Part shown: one piece after another, positions 1 to 7,221 of the stretch
Numbering within the stretch: position 1 is the stretch's first letter
How the letters are laid out: each line of letters starts with the position of its first letter
Source: Streptomyces spororaveus
Lineage (GTDB): Bacteria; Actinomycetota; Actinomycetes; Streptomycetales; Streptomycetaceae
DNA length: 18,263 nucleotides
Assembly: GCF_016755875.1 (NCBI RefSeq)
Contig: NZ_BNED01000010.1
Span: 1-18,263, forward strand
Reading direction: 5' to 3'
The notes under the pieces: generated by a model
Databases searched by the model: none
Seen by the model: only the letters and a program-made list of their open reading frames with translations
What the model was told of the DNA's origin: nothing
Position numbers and translations under genes: made by a program

Positions 1-1
1 C

Positions 2-2014
2 CCGGCCGACCAGCCGGACCTGCCCACGCAATTTCGCCGCCTCGGCCAAGCGGCCGCCCTGACCTGGGCCCTGGCCGGCCGCGACATCCACCTGGGCAAT
101 ATCGTCCTGTCGGACAGCGCCCTACACATCATCGACGAGGAGGTCTTCGGCCTCGGCGTCGTCACCGACAACCCGGCCCTGCCGACCCCCCTCCGCGAAG
201 AGCTCAGGTTCTTCGAATCCTCGCCCGTCCACACCGGCGTCTTCCCCTACCTCACCCCGCTCCCCGGCAGGGAGAGCGGCATCGATTTCTCCCCGTACAG
301 CAGGCTGCGCGCCGCACTCACCCCGGCCCGGCCTACCCCGACGGGGCCGCAGGAGCTGCTGGACGCTGATGCTGTTGCATTCCTGCACGGCTACGAGGAG
401 ATGCTCCAGGCCTTCGGAGACGTCTCAACCCACAACCGGGCCTTCCGTCAGCAGGTCGAGGAATTGACTGGCGAACGCTGCCGTCTGGTCCCGCTGCCCA
501 CGGCCCGCTACGGTGAACTCCTTGCCCAGAGCCTGACGGAGGAACGCCTGGCCTCCGGCAGCGCCCGCGAGTCGTTCTTCACGGAGCAACTGCACGCCGA
601 CTCGGCTTTCAAACCATGGCGTGGACCGCTCGTCCCGGAAGAATCCGCGGATCTCTTCGACGGCGATGTCCCCCTGTTCCATGCCCCGGTGGACAGCCGC
701 CTTGTCCGCGGCCTCTCCAGGAACGCGCACGCCCTGCTGGACCATACGGGGGCCACGGTTCTGCAGCACCGCACGGCCCGCCTCGCCGTCGAGATGCCGG
801 CACTGCTCTGGCAGGCCACCGCCTCTCTGGAATGTGCTGCCCGTAACCGCGGTCAGCGGCTGGCCGCGCAGTCCGGTCTCACCGCCACCACTGCCTCGGC
901 GGACCCCGGACTGTGCGTGGACGCGTCCCACACCCTTCTGTCCCGCCTGCGGGATCTGGCCGTCCAGACCCTGGACGGCCACCTCGCCTGGGCAGACGTC
1001 CGACACGACATGCGCCGCAAGTGGCACATCGGGCACGCCGGTACCAGCATCCGCTCCGGATCCTCCGGCATCCTTCTGGCCTCACTCCTGCTGCGGGCCG
1101 TTCCCCAGACCCGGTTGGCTACCACCGCCGACGACCTCACCTCCCTCCTTGCCGACCCATGGCTCGACGAGACGGAACAGCTCACCCAGGACGAGGGCGT
1201 CTATGTTCTCAGTGAGTTGTGCGAGCGGCTCCTGGTCGCCACCGAACTCCTGCACCGCACCGCCGGTCCACGGACGGAGCCCGTTCTCAGAGCGCTCCTC
1301 TCCGCGATCAGGCGGAGCCTGCCCTACCTCAAAAGCCACCCCGACCAGGACATCGCCCCCGCACTACTGGCACTGGCAGCCGCTGCAGGCACCCTGCCCG
1401 CCGGCCACCAGGACTCTGTGCAACGCCTCCTCCAACAGTTCGATGACGGCTCCACAGAGCTCCCCCGTACCTATGACGCCCTCCTGGCCCGCCACCTCAT
1501 CGCGCGCCGCTTCCCCCACCTGCCCCTCCTCCAGCCCGGAGACACTGCTGTACCGAACGTCTCCGCGTTCTTCCCGCCCTGGATCAGCGGAGCCTTCCCC
1601 GAGCACGCCGCCCGGCTCGTCCTTGCCGAGACAAGTCCTCGGTACGCCGACATCACGGCGGACATCGTCGAGTCCCTGCGCGTCACGACGGAGCACAACC
1701 ACGGCCTGGCCAACGGCACAGCCGGCCGAATCAGCCTCCTGACGCTGTTGGGGGAAAGCAAGCAAGCTGCCCTGCTGGCCACGCAACTGGCCACCCTTGT
1801 CCTGGCTCCCGACTCGCGCAACCCGGATCGAACATTCGATCCTGCCGCACGTCCGGGCCTGCTGACCGGCATGGCCGGTACCGCCTACGAGCTGGCACGC
1901 AGCGCCAGCGGCGGCCACCTCCCGTCGCTTCTGCTGCCTGCCGGTCTGGCCACCGGACCTGCCGCCCAGAACAGCCCTCCTCACCTCCCGCGCACGGAAG
2001 AGAACCACCGATGA
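2..2014 (+). CDS. LanM-type class II lanthipeptide synthetase, 5'-truncated, with degenerate cyclase domain
   Basis: The frame is open from base 2 to the stop at 2012-2014 (about 670 residues), so the N-terminus lies upstream of the window and the internal ATG at 401 is not the start. LanM enzymes phosphorylate Ser/Thr of a precursor peptide and eliminate phosphate, then a LanC-like domain adds Cys thiols to form thioether rings. Codons 28-33 read DIHLGN, the DxHxxN catalytic motif of the dehydratase, followed by IIDEEVF. Codons 161-167 (RLVPLPT) match the R...T pair used in elimination. The C-terminal half resembles LanC (HGLANGTAG, PGLLTGMAGTAYEL), but the zinc motifs are changed: WCxG is WISG, LCHG is LANG, and the upstream His motif has Arg/Ser. 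I therefore read an active dehydratase with a cyclase that probably cannot bind zinc. The stop overlaps the next gene's start by ATGA, implying coupled translation. Family sure; loss of cyclase activity inferred. Confidence 0.85.
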   Translation, partial: PADQPDLPTQFRRLGQAAALTWALAGRDIHLGNIVLSDSALHIIDEEVFGLGVVTDNPALPTPLREELRFFESSPVHTGVFPYLTPLPGRESGIDFSPYSRLRAALTPARPTPTGPQELLDADAVAFLHGYEEMLQAFGDVSTHNRAFRQQVEELTGERCRLVPLPTARYGELLAQSLTEERLASGSARESFFTEQLHADSAFKPWRGPLVPEESADLFDGDVPLFHAPVDSRLVRGLSRNAHALLDHTGATVLQHRTARLAVEMPALLWQATASLECAARNRGQRLAAQSGLTATTASADPGLCVDASHTLLSRLRDLAVQTLDGHLAWADVRHDMRRKWHIGHAGTSIRSGSSGILLASLLLRAVPQTRLATTADDLTSLLADPWLDETEQLTQDEGVYVLSELCERLLVATELLHRTAGPRTEPVLRALLSAIRRSLPYLKSHPDQDIAPALLALAAAAGTLPAGHQDSVQRLLQQFDDGSTELPRTYDALLARHLIARRFPHLPLLQPGDTAVPNVSAFFPPWISGAFPEHAARLVLAETSPRYADITADIVESLRVTTEHNHGLANGTAGRISLLTLLGESKQAALLATQLATLVLAPDSRNPDRTFDPAARPGLLTGMAGTAYELARSASGGHLPSLLLPAGLATGPAAQNSPPHLPRTEENHR

Positions 2015-3513
2015 ACAGCGGCGAAACCGTCCGGGCCTATCACGAATGGACCAGCAACAGCACCGGCCCCATCCATCGCCGCCCACCACGGCCGGCCGAG
2101 TACATCCAGCTCGACCCGGACCGTGAGCCGCCCCCCTTCAAGCGTTACCCGGACTCCGAACTCCACCCTCTGCCCGTCACCGCTCCCATGCCAGGACCGG
2201 CCGCGACGGACGCCCTGGCCGGCCTCACTGTCCCAACCGAGCACCCGGTCGACCTCACGCTGCTCTCCCGGATCCTGCGTCTTTCCTTCGGAATCACCCG
2301 CAGCTCCCGGCGCCACGGCCGCACAGTGAACTGGCGACCCGCTTCTTCCGCTGGCAACCGCCATCCCCTCGAGGCGTACGTCGCCACCGGACAAATCGAC
2401 GGCCTCGCCGCCGGGCTCTATCACTACGCCCCGGAGGCCGGTGCCCTCGAACAGCTTCTCGACGGCGACCAACGCAGCGTTGTCGCCGGAACCGCCGACA
2501 CTCCTGCAACGCAGGCGTTCATCATCCTGACCGGCCTGCCCTGGCGGACCGCGTGGAAATACGCCGAACGGGGCTGGCGCCATGTGTACTGGGATGCTGG
2601 CACCGCCCTCGCCAACCTGTTGACTCTGGCCGAAGCGCATGGCTTGCAGGCACGGCTCCACTTCGGCTTCGACGACCAGGCGCTCAATCGGTTTCTCGAC
2701 CTCGACGGCCGTACCGAATTTCCCCTGTTGATAGTGGCACTGGGCGGTTCCTCCACAGCACACACCCACGCAGCAGCAGCACGCAACCAGGAGCTGCCTA
2801 CGCCTGCCGAGCCACCGTCCGCACCCATTGAATTCCCGCTCGTCACCGTTGCCCAACAGGCAGGGAACCTCTCCGGCAACTCAGAGGTGCGGAAATGGCG
2901 CAGCACGCCCGCAGGAGACGCTACCCACCCGTGCGGGGCAGTCGAGCCCGCGGCCCATCCGCACAGCGGGTCGATCGAAGAACTCATCCTGCGGCGCGTC
3001 ACCACCCGCCGCATGGACCCTGTGACGGTTTCACAGCAACTGCTGAGCTGGGCCATGCAGTGCGCCACCCGCCCCGTCTCCATGGACGCCGTCTCCACCG
3101 GCCATACGCTGATCACCCCAGACCTGTCGGTGCACGGCATCGCAGACCTAACTCCCGGTGTCTATCGCTACCGCAACGGTCAATTCAAGGGGCTCAGCCT
3201 TCTGACCGAGCCGCAGGCACGTGCTCAGGCCACCGGTCTCTGCCTGGATCAGACAGTCGCCGGAAATTCTGCTTATACCCTTTTTGTCACCACTGACCTT
3301 GAGAGCCTGCTCCAATCATGGGGGGACCGCGGCTACCGCATGGCTCAAACCGAGGCCGGCATTGTCGTAGGGCGCCTGCAACTTGCCGCCGCAGCAATGG
3401 GCTTCGGCGCCTCCGGACTCACGTTCTTCGACGACGCAGTGGCCGATGCTTTCACCACACACCGAAGCGCCATGCTCGCCTGCGCTGTGGGAGTTCCTCT
3501 GCGCCACCCCTGA
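2011..3513 (+). CDS. SagB-type flavin-dependent peptide dehydrogenase, tandem nitroreductase domains
   Basis: This 500-residue protein has two nitroreductase-fold domains, as in ThcOx/SagB enzymes that oxidise azolines to azoles in RiPPs using FMN. Domain 1 (about 85-245) shows ITRSSRR, the SSAGNRHPLEAYV segment at 112-124, the GLYHY turn at 135-139, and WKYAERGWR at 182-190. Within the last, K183-Y184 matches the Lys-Tyr pair known to be catalytic in azoline dehydrogenases. FGFDDQALNRFL and a final VALG complete the domain. Domain 2 (about 318-497) has RRVTTRRM, RGYRMAQTEAG and GFGASGLTFFDD. Residues 250-317 are a low-complexity linker. The gene is ATGA-coupled to the LanM-like gene and is probably the last of the operon, since a hairpin follows. 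No YcaO cyclodehydratase is visible, so the substrate could be azolines made by upstream enzymes, or another oxidisable or reducible residue such as a dehydroamino acid. Family confident, substrate unknown. Confidence 0.85.
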   Translation: MNSGETVRAYHEWTSNSTGPIHRRPPRPAEYIQLDPDREPPPFKRYPDSELHPLPVTAPMPGPAATDALAGLTVPTEHPVDLTLLSRILRLSFGITRSSRRHGRTVNWRPASSAGNRHPLEAYVATGQIDGLAAGLYHYAPEAGALEQLLDGDQRSVVAGTADTPATQAFIILTGLPWRTAWKYAERGWRHVYWDAGTALANLLTLAEAHGLQARLHFGFDDQALNRFLDLDGRTEFPLLIVALGGSSTAHTHAAAARNQELPTPAEPPSAPIEFPLVTVAQQAGNLSGNSEVRKWRSTPAGDATHPCGAVEPAAHPHSGSIEELILRRVTTRRMDPVTVSQQLLSWAMQCATRPVSMDAVSTGHTLITPDLSVHGIADLTPGVYRYRNGQFKGLSLLTEPQARAQATGLCLDQTVAGNSAYTLFVTTDLESLLQSWGDRGYRMAQTEAGIVVGRLQLAAAAMGFGASGLTFFDDAVADAFTTHRSAMLACAVGVPLRHP

Positions 3514-3538
3514 GACGGTCCTGTTTCGCCGGGATCAG

Positions 3539-3571
3539 CGTCGTGCTGGAATCCACGGGTCCAGCACGACG
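3539..3571 (+). terminator. Hairpin terminator after the RiPP operon
   Basis: A perfect 12-bp stem (3539-3550 with 3560-3571) encloses a 9-nt loop, 25 nt after the SagB stop codon. There is no strong T-run, which is common for Streptomyces terminators. Confidence 0.7.
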
Positions 3572-3586
3572 GGTCGGCGGTAGTGA

Positions 3587-4033
3587 GGTCTCCGAAGTGT
3601 CGGCCAGGAAGCTGGCCACAGCCGCCGTTCCATCGGGCGTCAGCTCCACATGACCCACCGCACCGTCAAGAGCCGCGCCGACGTTGCGAAGCCGGAAGAC
3701 CTCTTTCGCGGCCAGTGGCAGCACGACAGGACCTCCGTCCTCGACGAGTACAAGCCCTACCTGGACGTACGTTGGGACAAGGGCTGCACCAACGCCAGGA
3801 AGCTATGGGAGGAGATCGTTCCCTTGGGCTACCGAGGCAGCTACGGCCGCGTCAGCGCCTACCTGCGAGAAAAGCGCACCTCACCACGGCCGGTCGCCGC
3901 GCAACCGCCGGCACCCCGCGTGGTGACGATATGGATCCTCAGCCGACCCGAGACACTGACCGAGATCGAACAGCTCCGGCTCTGTGGACGTTCGCGTAAT
4001 TCCCCAGGTGCCCGTCTGGCTGGGGGCTGGTGA
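3587..4033 (+). pseudogene. ISL3-family transposase, N-terminal fragment
   Basis: The frame opens after a stop at 3584-3586. It reads a helix-turn-helix segment (GHSRRSIGRQLHMTHRTVKS), then YKPYLDVRWDKGCTNARKLW and GYRGSYGRVSAYLREKR, then RVVTIWILSRPETLTEIEQLRL. This order matches the N-terminal part of actinobacterial ISL3 transposases, which would continue for several hundred residues with the catalytic domain. Here similarity stops near 3983 and an unrelated tail runs to TGA at 4031-4033. No good start codon precedes the HTH; the ATG at 3650 lies inside it. I call it a truncated relic, cut at both ends, with no recognisable inverted repeats. It lies just beyond the RiPP operon terminator. 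Confidence 0.75.
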
Positions 4034-4042
4034 CTCGTCTCG

Positions 4043-4414
4043 TCAGAGGTCGACGCGATGCTCGGCAGCCGATGGGTCATCGACGGAGCCGTAGCGCAAG
4101 ACGACGTGCGCCGGCCGGAACGGCAGGTCGTTCAGGATGGGTGCCATGACAGCGAAGAGTGCGCCCGCGTCCGGTCCGTAGGCGTAGAGGACCACCTCGC
4201 CTCCTCCGTACTCGTTTCCGTCGAACTCGCCGACGTCGGCTTCCTCGATCGCCTCGGTCAGCAGGGACTGGGCCTCGCGGACGACCTCCCGTTGGCTTGG
4301 CTCGCCGAGGCCGTCATCGGTCAGTCGATAGTGAGCGATGACGGCATGCTCGACGTCGGCTTCTGCTTCGTCTGTGTCGGCCATGCGGGAAACGATCTCA
4401 TCCCGAACCGACAT
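4043..4414 (-). CDS. Conserved-looking hypothetical protein, 123 aa, acidic
   Basis: Starting at the ATG at 4412-4414 the protein is 123 residues, acidic and soluble, with no signal peptide or membrane segment. An N-terminal helical acidic region (DEAEADVEHAVIAHY, LLTEAIEEADVGEFDG) is followed by a compact part (GGGEVVLYAYGPDAGALFAVM, FRPAHVVLRYGSVDDP) ending in HRVDL. It resembles small uncharacterised Streptomyces proteins, but I know no function. A second in-frame ATG at 4384 is an alternative start. An in-frame extension upstream runs into the neighbouring insertion sequence and looks like antisense translation of its transposase, so I exclude it. The IS end lies only about 35 bp upstream of the start, so the native promoter has probably been displaced. 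Confidence 0.65.
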   Translation of the reverse strand: MSVRDEIVSRMADTDEAEADVEHAVIAHYRLTDDGLGEPSQREVVREAQSLLTEAIEEADVGEFDGNEYGGGEVVLYAYGPDAGALFAVMAPILNDLPFRPAHVVLRYGSVDDPSAAEHRVDL

Positions 4415-4449
4415 CCTCGCCAGCCTGGCCCTCCGGGACGCGGTCCTAG

Positions 4450-4463
4450 GCCGTGTTTTAGAA
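4450..4463. repeat. Left terminal inverted repeat of the IS5-family element
   Basis: GCCGTGTTTTAGAA is the exact reverse complement of the right end at 5769-5782. With the flanking CTAG and one more base the symmetric match reaches 19 bp (4445-4463 against 5769-5787). Confidence 0.9.
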
Positions 4464-4503
4464 GTGGGCTCGTTCCCTCGTCTCGCGCCGTGATGATCTC
4501 GGG

Positions 4504-5373
4504 GTGGGGCGAGGGGATCTTTCTGACGAGCAGTGGGCGGTGCTGGAGCCGTTGCTGCCGGTGGCGGTGGTGGGCAGGCGGTCGCTGGGTCGGCGGAAGC
4601 TGATCGACGGCATCCGGTGGCGGGCACGGACTGGTGCTCCGTGGCGGGATCTGCCACTCGAATACGGGCCGTGGCAGACGGTCTACGGACTCTTCCGCCG
4701 CTGGCAGCGCGACGGGATCTGGCACTTGCTGCTGACCCGGCTGCAGGCTCAGGCGGATGCAGCCGGGCTGATCACGTGGGAGATCAACGTCGACTCCACG
4801 ATCTGCCGGGCCCATCAGCACGCCGCAGGCGCCCGCCGCGACGGACAGGCCCAGAAGGAACCGCCTGGCGGAACCCGCACCGAGCCCGACGACCACGGCC
4901 TGGGCCGGTCCCGGGGAGGTTTCACCACCAAGATTCATCTCGCCTGCGAGCAAGGCCAACGGCCGCTGTCCTTGCTGGTCACCGCAGGTCAGCGTGGTGA
5001 CAGTCCTCAGTTCGCCGCTGTCCTGGAAGGCATCCGAGTCCCTCGCACCGGACGAGGCCGTCCCCGTGTCCGGCCGTTGCGAGTGCGGGGCGACAAGGCG
5101 TACTCCTCCCGCGCCAACCGAGCCTACCTGCGGAAGCGGGGAATCCGGTGCACGATCCCGGAGCCTGCCGACCAGGCCGCCAACCGCAAACGGCGCGGGA
5201 AGACCGGCGGGCGGCCCCCGGCTTTCGACCGCGAGGACTACAAGGCCCGGCACGCGGTCGAGTGCGGGATCAACCGGCTCAAGCGCAACCGGGCGGTCGC
5301 CACCCGGTTCGACAAACTCGCGGTCCGCTTCGAGGCCACCGTCCTGATCGCCGCGATCGGCGAATGGCTATGA
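4504..5373 (+). CDS. IS5-family (IS427 group) DDE transposase
   Basis: A 289-residue transposase starting at GTG 4504. The N-terminal DUF4096-like region ([48 protein letters not shown]) is followed by an RNase H-fold DDE domain. The catalytic acids are D97 in [12 protein letters not shown]197 in VRGDKAYSS and E253 in [15 protein letters not shown]; the last also holds the K/R signature. [17 protein letters not shown] and GQRGDSPQF are typical for the family. The protein ends in AAIGEWL, the usual C-terminus, and all catalytic residues are present, so it is probably functional. It lies between perfect inverted repeats; 71 bp separate it from the passenger gene on the same strand. Confidence 0.95.
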   Translation: MGRGDLSDEQWAVLEPLLPVAVVGRRSLGRRKLIDGIRWRARTGAPWRDLPLEYGPWQTVYGLFRRWQRDGIWHLLLTRLQAQADAAGLITWEINVDSTICRAHQHAAGARRDGQAQKEPPGGTRTEPDDHGLGRSRGGFTTKIHLACEQGQRPLSLLVTAGQRGDSPQFAAVLEGIRVPRTGRGRPRVRPLRVRGDKAYSSRANRAYLRKRGIRCTIPEPADQAANRKRRGKTGGRPPAFDREDYKARHAVECGINRLKRNRAVATRFDKLAVRFEATVLIAAIGEWL

Positions 5374-5444
5374 CCGCTCTGAGCTGTCGGTTCCTCATGC
5401 CATGCTGACCGCGACCCAGGTGAACAGGCGAGGGGAAGGCAACG

Positions 5445-5774
5445 ATGGGGGCTCAGTACTACGGCGCCGACAGCGAGAGCGGCGACCGCATCGACGACCC
5501 CTCCGAGGATGCGCTGTTCATGCTGATCAGCGAACTCAACGACTCCGACAACACCTTCGTGGTCGTCCAGCCCGACGAGGACGACCCTGTCTGGTTCGCC
5601 TCCGTGGCCGTCCTGGACGAAGGCGGTTACGAGATCGTCCGCCGTGACACCACGCGCAACGAGCACGAGGTCACCACGGCGACCAGCATCAACGACATCG
5701 CCCGCGACCTCACCATCTGGATGGCCGCCCGCGACTTCCCCGGACGGCCAACCAGGCAGGTCAGCGAGTTCTAA
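5445..5774 (+). CDS. Passenger gene of the IS5-family element: small acidic protein, 109 aa
   Basis: ATG at 5445 is preceded by a strong Shine-Dalgarno (AGGGGAAGG, 5431-5439). The protein is acidic, soluble and alpha/beta-looking: EDALFMLISELNDSDNTFVV, then DDPVWFASVAVLDEGGYEIV, then a hinge rich in RDTTRNEHEVTT, then a helix INDIARDLTIWMAARDF. I do not recognise the family with certainty. Its layout loosely recalls small immunity-type proteins (Imm1-like) of Streptomyces, but that is a guess. The stop codon TAA at 5772-5774 lies inside the right inverted repeat, so the gene sits wholly inside the mobile unit and moves with it. Confidence 0.75.
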   Translation: MGAQYYGADSESGDRIDDPSEDALFMLISELNDSDNTFVVVQPDEDDPVWFASVAVLDEGGYEIVRRDTTRNEHEVTTATSINDIARDLTIWMAARDFPGRPTRQVSEF

Positions 5775-5782
5775 AACACGGC
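5769..5782. repeat. Right terminal inverted repeat of the IS5-family element
   Basis: TTCTAAAACACGGC matches the left repeat exactly in reverse complement and is followed by the second CTAG copy (5783-5786). The passenger gene's stop codon is part of this repeat. Confidence 0.9.
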
Positions 5783-5875
5783 CTAGGTGATCGTGGGCTT
5801 GGCGGGCCTGTCGGTCGGGTTCTTGGGCCGCTTGCTCGGGCGGTAGCTGGGGCCGTTCATGATGACCTGGTGGCT
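5783..5875 (-). pseudogene. Possible C-terminal remnant of an IS21-type IstB helper ATPase
   Basis: On the minus strand the peptide SHQVIMNGPSYRPSKRPK, followed by a short Pro/Thr-rich tail, ends at a TAG at 5783-5785 that is formed by the CTAG target of the neighbouring IS5-family element. The MNGPSYRPxKRP pattern resembles the extreme C-terminus of actinobacterial IS21 IstB ATPases. Sequence further upstream (VITEDEDGSMEG) does not fit that family, and no Walker motifs are found, so at most a tail survives. The assignment is from memory of the motif only. Confidence 0.35.
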
Positions 5876-6129
5876 CCCCTCCATCGACCCATCCTCGTCT
5901 TCCGTGATCACCAGGCTCGGTGAAGTCCGCGTGCGTCCGCCCGGGAACGGCGACAGCCGGTCACTGCCGAAACTACCCCGCCGCCCCTGCACACCGGTAC
6001 GGGCGCGGCAGATTCCGGCCGGTGGGCGCCATCGGCTGCCGCGTTCAGCGGCGGAAGATCGACTTACCCGCCGCGGGCCGCTACAGGAAACTGAGGAGGG
6101 GCGGTTCTTTGAGGAAGGTGAGGCGCGGG
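5876..6129. other. Intergenic or decayed sequence right of the IS5-family element
   Basis: Apart from the Shine-Dalgarno region just before 6130 I see no convincing gene, RNA or terminator. Open frames here lack plausible protein character and probably represent debris of earlier insertions. Confidence 0.4.
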
Positions 6130-6345
6130 ATGGCGGAACCGGAGGATGCCGTTGCCATCCGCCACGTCACCGAACGGCTGATGAAGGCGCACCCCCAGCT
6201 GGACGCGGGGCTGGTGCAAAGCTCGGTACGGACGGCGTACGAAGAGCTCAGGTACGCGCGCGTGCGGACCTACCTGCCAGTCCTGATGGAACGCAGAGCC
6301 AAAGACCTGCTGCCGCCCGACGAGCAGACGAAACGCCACAACTGA
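6130..6345 (+). CDS. Three-helix bundle dimerisation domain protein, 71 aa
   Basis: ATG at 6130 follows a purine-rich Shine-Dalgarno (GAGGAAGGTGAGG). The 71-residue product has three predicted helices: AEPEDAVAIRHVTERLMKAH, AGLVQSSVRTAYEELRYARVR and YLPVLMERRAKDLL. This layout, with the SSVRTAYEELRxARV centre and PVLMERRA end, matches the small three-helix-bundle family (DUF3562-like) common in actinobacteria, whose members are thought to dimerise but have no established activity. The open frame extends far upstream to another ATG at 5920, but that region is Arg/Pro-rich with no family character, so I use 6130. GTG 6119 is a near alternative. Confidence 0.75.
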   Translation: MAEPEDAVAIRHVTERLMKAHPQLDAGLVQSSVRTAYEELRYARVRTYLPVLMERRAKDLLPPDEQTKRHN

Positions 6346-6716
6346 CCCCGCCGCGCGACCGCCCTTGGTCCGCAGGCTGCTTGCCGTAGAACGACGGGAG
6401 CCGGACCGCGGAGCTTCGGGCGGACACGGAAGCCCGGGCGGGGGAAGAGAGTAAGGGGCCCCGACCAGCCGGGGGGATGGCCGGGTCGGGGCCGCGCCCC
6501 GACCGGCGGGGGGGTGCCGGGCGGAGCGGTCAAGGGGTGGGGCGGGAAAGGGTGGTCGCCTCACGGCGGAGGGATCTGCGGGGCTTCAGCCGAACGATCT
6601 TCCCCACAGGCATAGGTCGGGCCCGGGGACACAGTCCCTCCCCGCACCCCACAGATACATGAACGGTCAACCAAACCGGAATGTTCCCACCTATAAGAGG
6701 TATACCGCCGTCCCGG
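6346..6716. other. Gene-free stretch with nested palindromes
   Basis: No ORF here has convincing protein character on either strand. The main structure is the three-arm palindrome listed separately. A short AT-richer patch (CCTATAAGAGGTATACC, around 6690-6706) stands out from the GC-rich background and could be promoter-like, but no matching -35 element was found. Confidence 0.4.
6455..6504. terminator. Three-arm palindrome able to form two alternative hairpins
   Basis: GCCCCGACC occurs at 6458-6466 and again at 6496-6504, and its complement GGTCGGGGC lies between them at 6484-6492. The middle arm can pair with the left arm (10 bp, 17-nt loop) or with the right arm (9 bp, 3-nt loop). It may simply be a terminator region between the plus-strand gene ending at 6345 and the minus-strand gene ending at 6717. 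Confidence 0.5.
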
Positions 6717-7074
6717 TCAGAAGACGACGGGAACACGCAGACCGAGAGCAGCCGCCGCGCGCCGGCAACGCGCGCGAACGGCAGCGAGCTCCGCACGCAC
6801 ATCCGTCCCCGCCCGCCCCGCGGCGGCCGTGGAGGATCTTGCGGCCGCCGCGTGCAGTTCGGCCCGCGCGGTCGCGCCGTCGCCGGGGAGCACCGTGAGT
6901 TTGGCAGCGTCCGCCCGCGCCGACCAACCGTGCCACCTCCGCCGGCCCGGACACCGACCGGTGGACGTGGACGCCGAGCATCCCGGGCACCCATCCTTCG
7001 AGGGCGCCCCGGATGTCCTCGCACAACCCGTCGACACCCGTGTGCGGGCCGTCGGGGGCGATGCCGGTGCTCAT
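6717..7074 (-). pseudogene. Small hypothetical protein gene with one frameshift
   Basis: From ATG 7074 the minus frame reads a plausible N-terminus (MSTGIAPDGPHTG, DGLCEDIRGALEGWVPGMLG, PAEVARLV), then turns into Arg/Gly-rich nonsense. A neighbouring frame then continues in natural composition (ARADAAKLTVLPGDG, ARAELHAAAARSS, TDVRAELAAVRARCRRAAAA) to a stop at 6717. Removing one base near 6915-6920 joins them as ...ARLVARADAAKL.... The joined product would be about 118 residues, mostly helical, with no signal peptide. I do not recognise the family. It could be a true frameshift or a sequencing error. Confidence 0.55.
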
Positions 7075-7135
7075 CTCCCCATAGTCTCCGCCGCCACCGA
7101 CATCCCCCTTCGGTGTGGCAGCTTGCCCAACGGTG

Positions 7136-7165
7136 CGGGCCGTCGCCGGAGGGGGCGACGGCCCG
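7136..7165 (-). terminator. Terminator hairpin of the lamin-tail gene
   Basis: A perfect 12-bp GC-rich stem (7136-7147 with 7154-7165) and 6-nt loop lie about 57 nt downstream of the minus-strand lamin-tail gene. Confidence 0.65.
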
Positions 7166-7221
7166 TGCGGTCATGTCACGCAGGATCTCCGGCACGATGA
7201 TGGGGCCTGCGGGTGCCGGTG

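Larger units (their letters stand above)
4450..5782 (+). mobile_element. Complete IS5-family (IS427-like) insertion sequence with a passenger gene
   Basis: Perfect inverted repeats occur at 4445-4463 and 5769-5787. Because the palindrome CTAG sits at both outer ends (4446-4449 and 5783-5786), I read the element as about 1,333 bp with 14-bp terminal repeats and a 4-bp CTAG target duplication. A one- or two-base shift of the boundary cannot be excluded. The element encodes an intact transposase and, downstream, a 109-aa gene that is not a transposase. IS5/IS427 elements are usually near 0.9 kb and end shortly after the transposase, so the extra 400 bp is notable. The intact ORF and perfect repeats suggest recent insertion. 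Confidence 0.88.

Noticed and set aside
401..2014. Internal ATG at 401 as the start of the LanM-like gene.
   Set aside because: The same frame is open to base 2 and encodes the DxHxxN dehydratase motif upstream, so the gene begins before the window.
4414..4657. N-terminal extension of the 123-aa minus-strand gene to 4657.
   Set aside because: The extra 81 residues are Pro/Ala/Arg-rich and read antisense through the IS5-family element and its transposase start.
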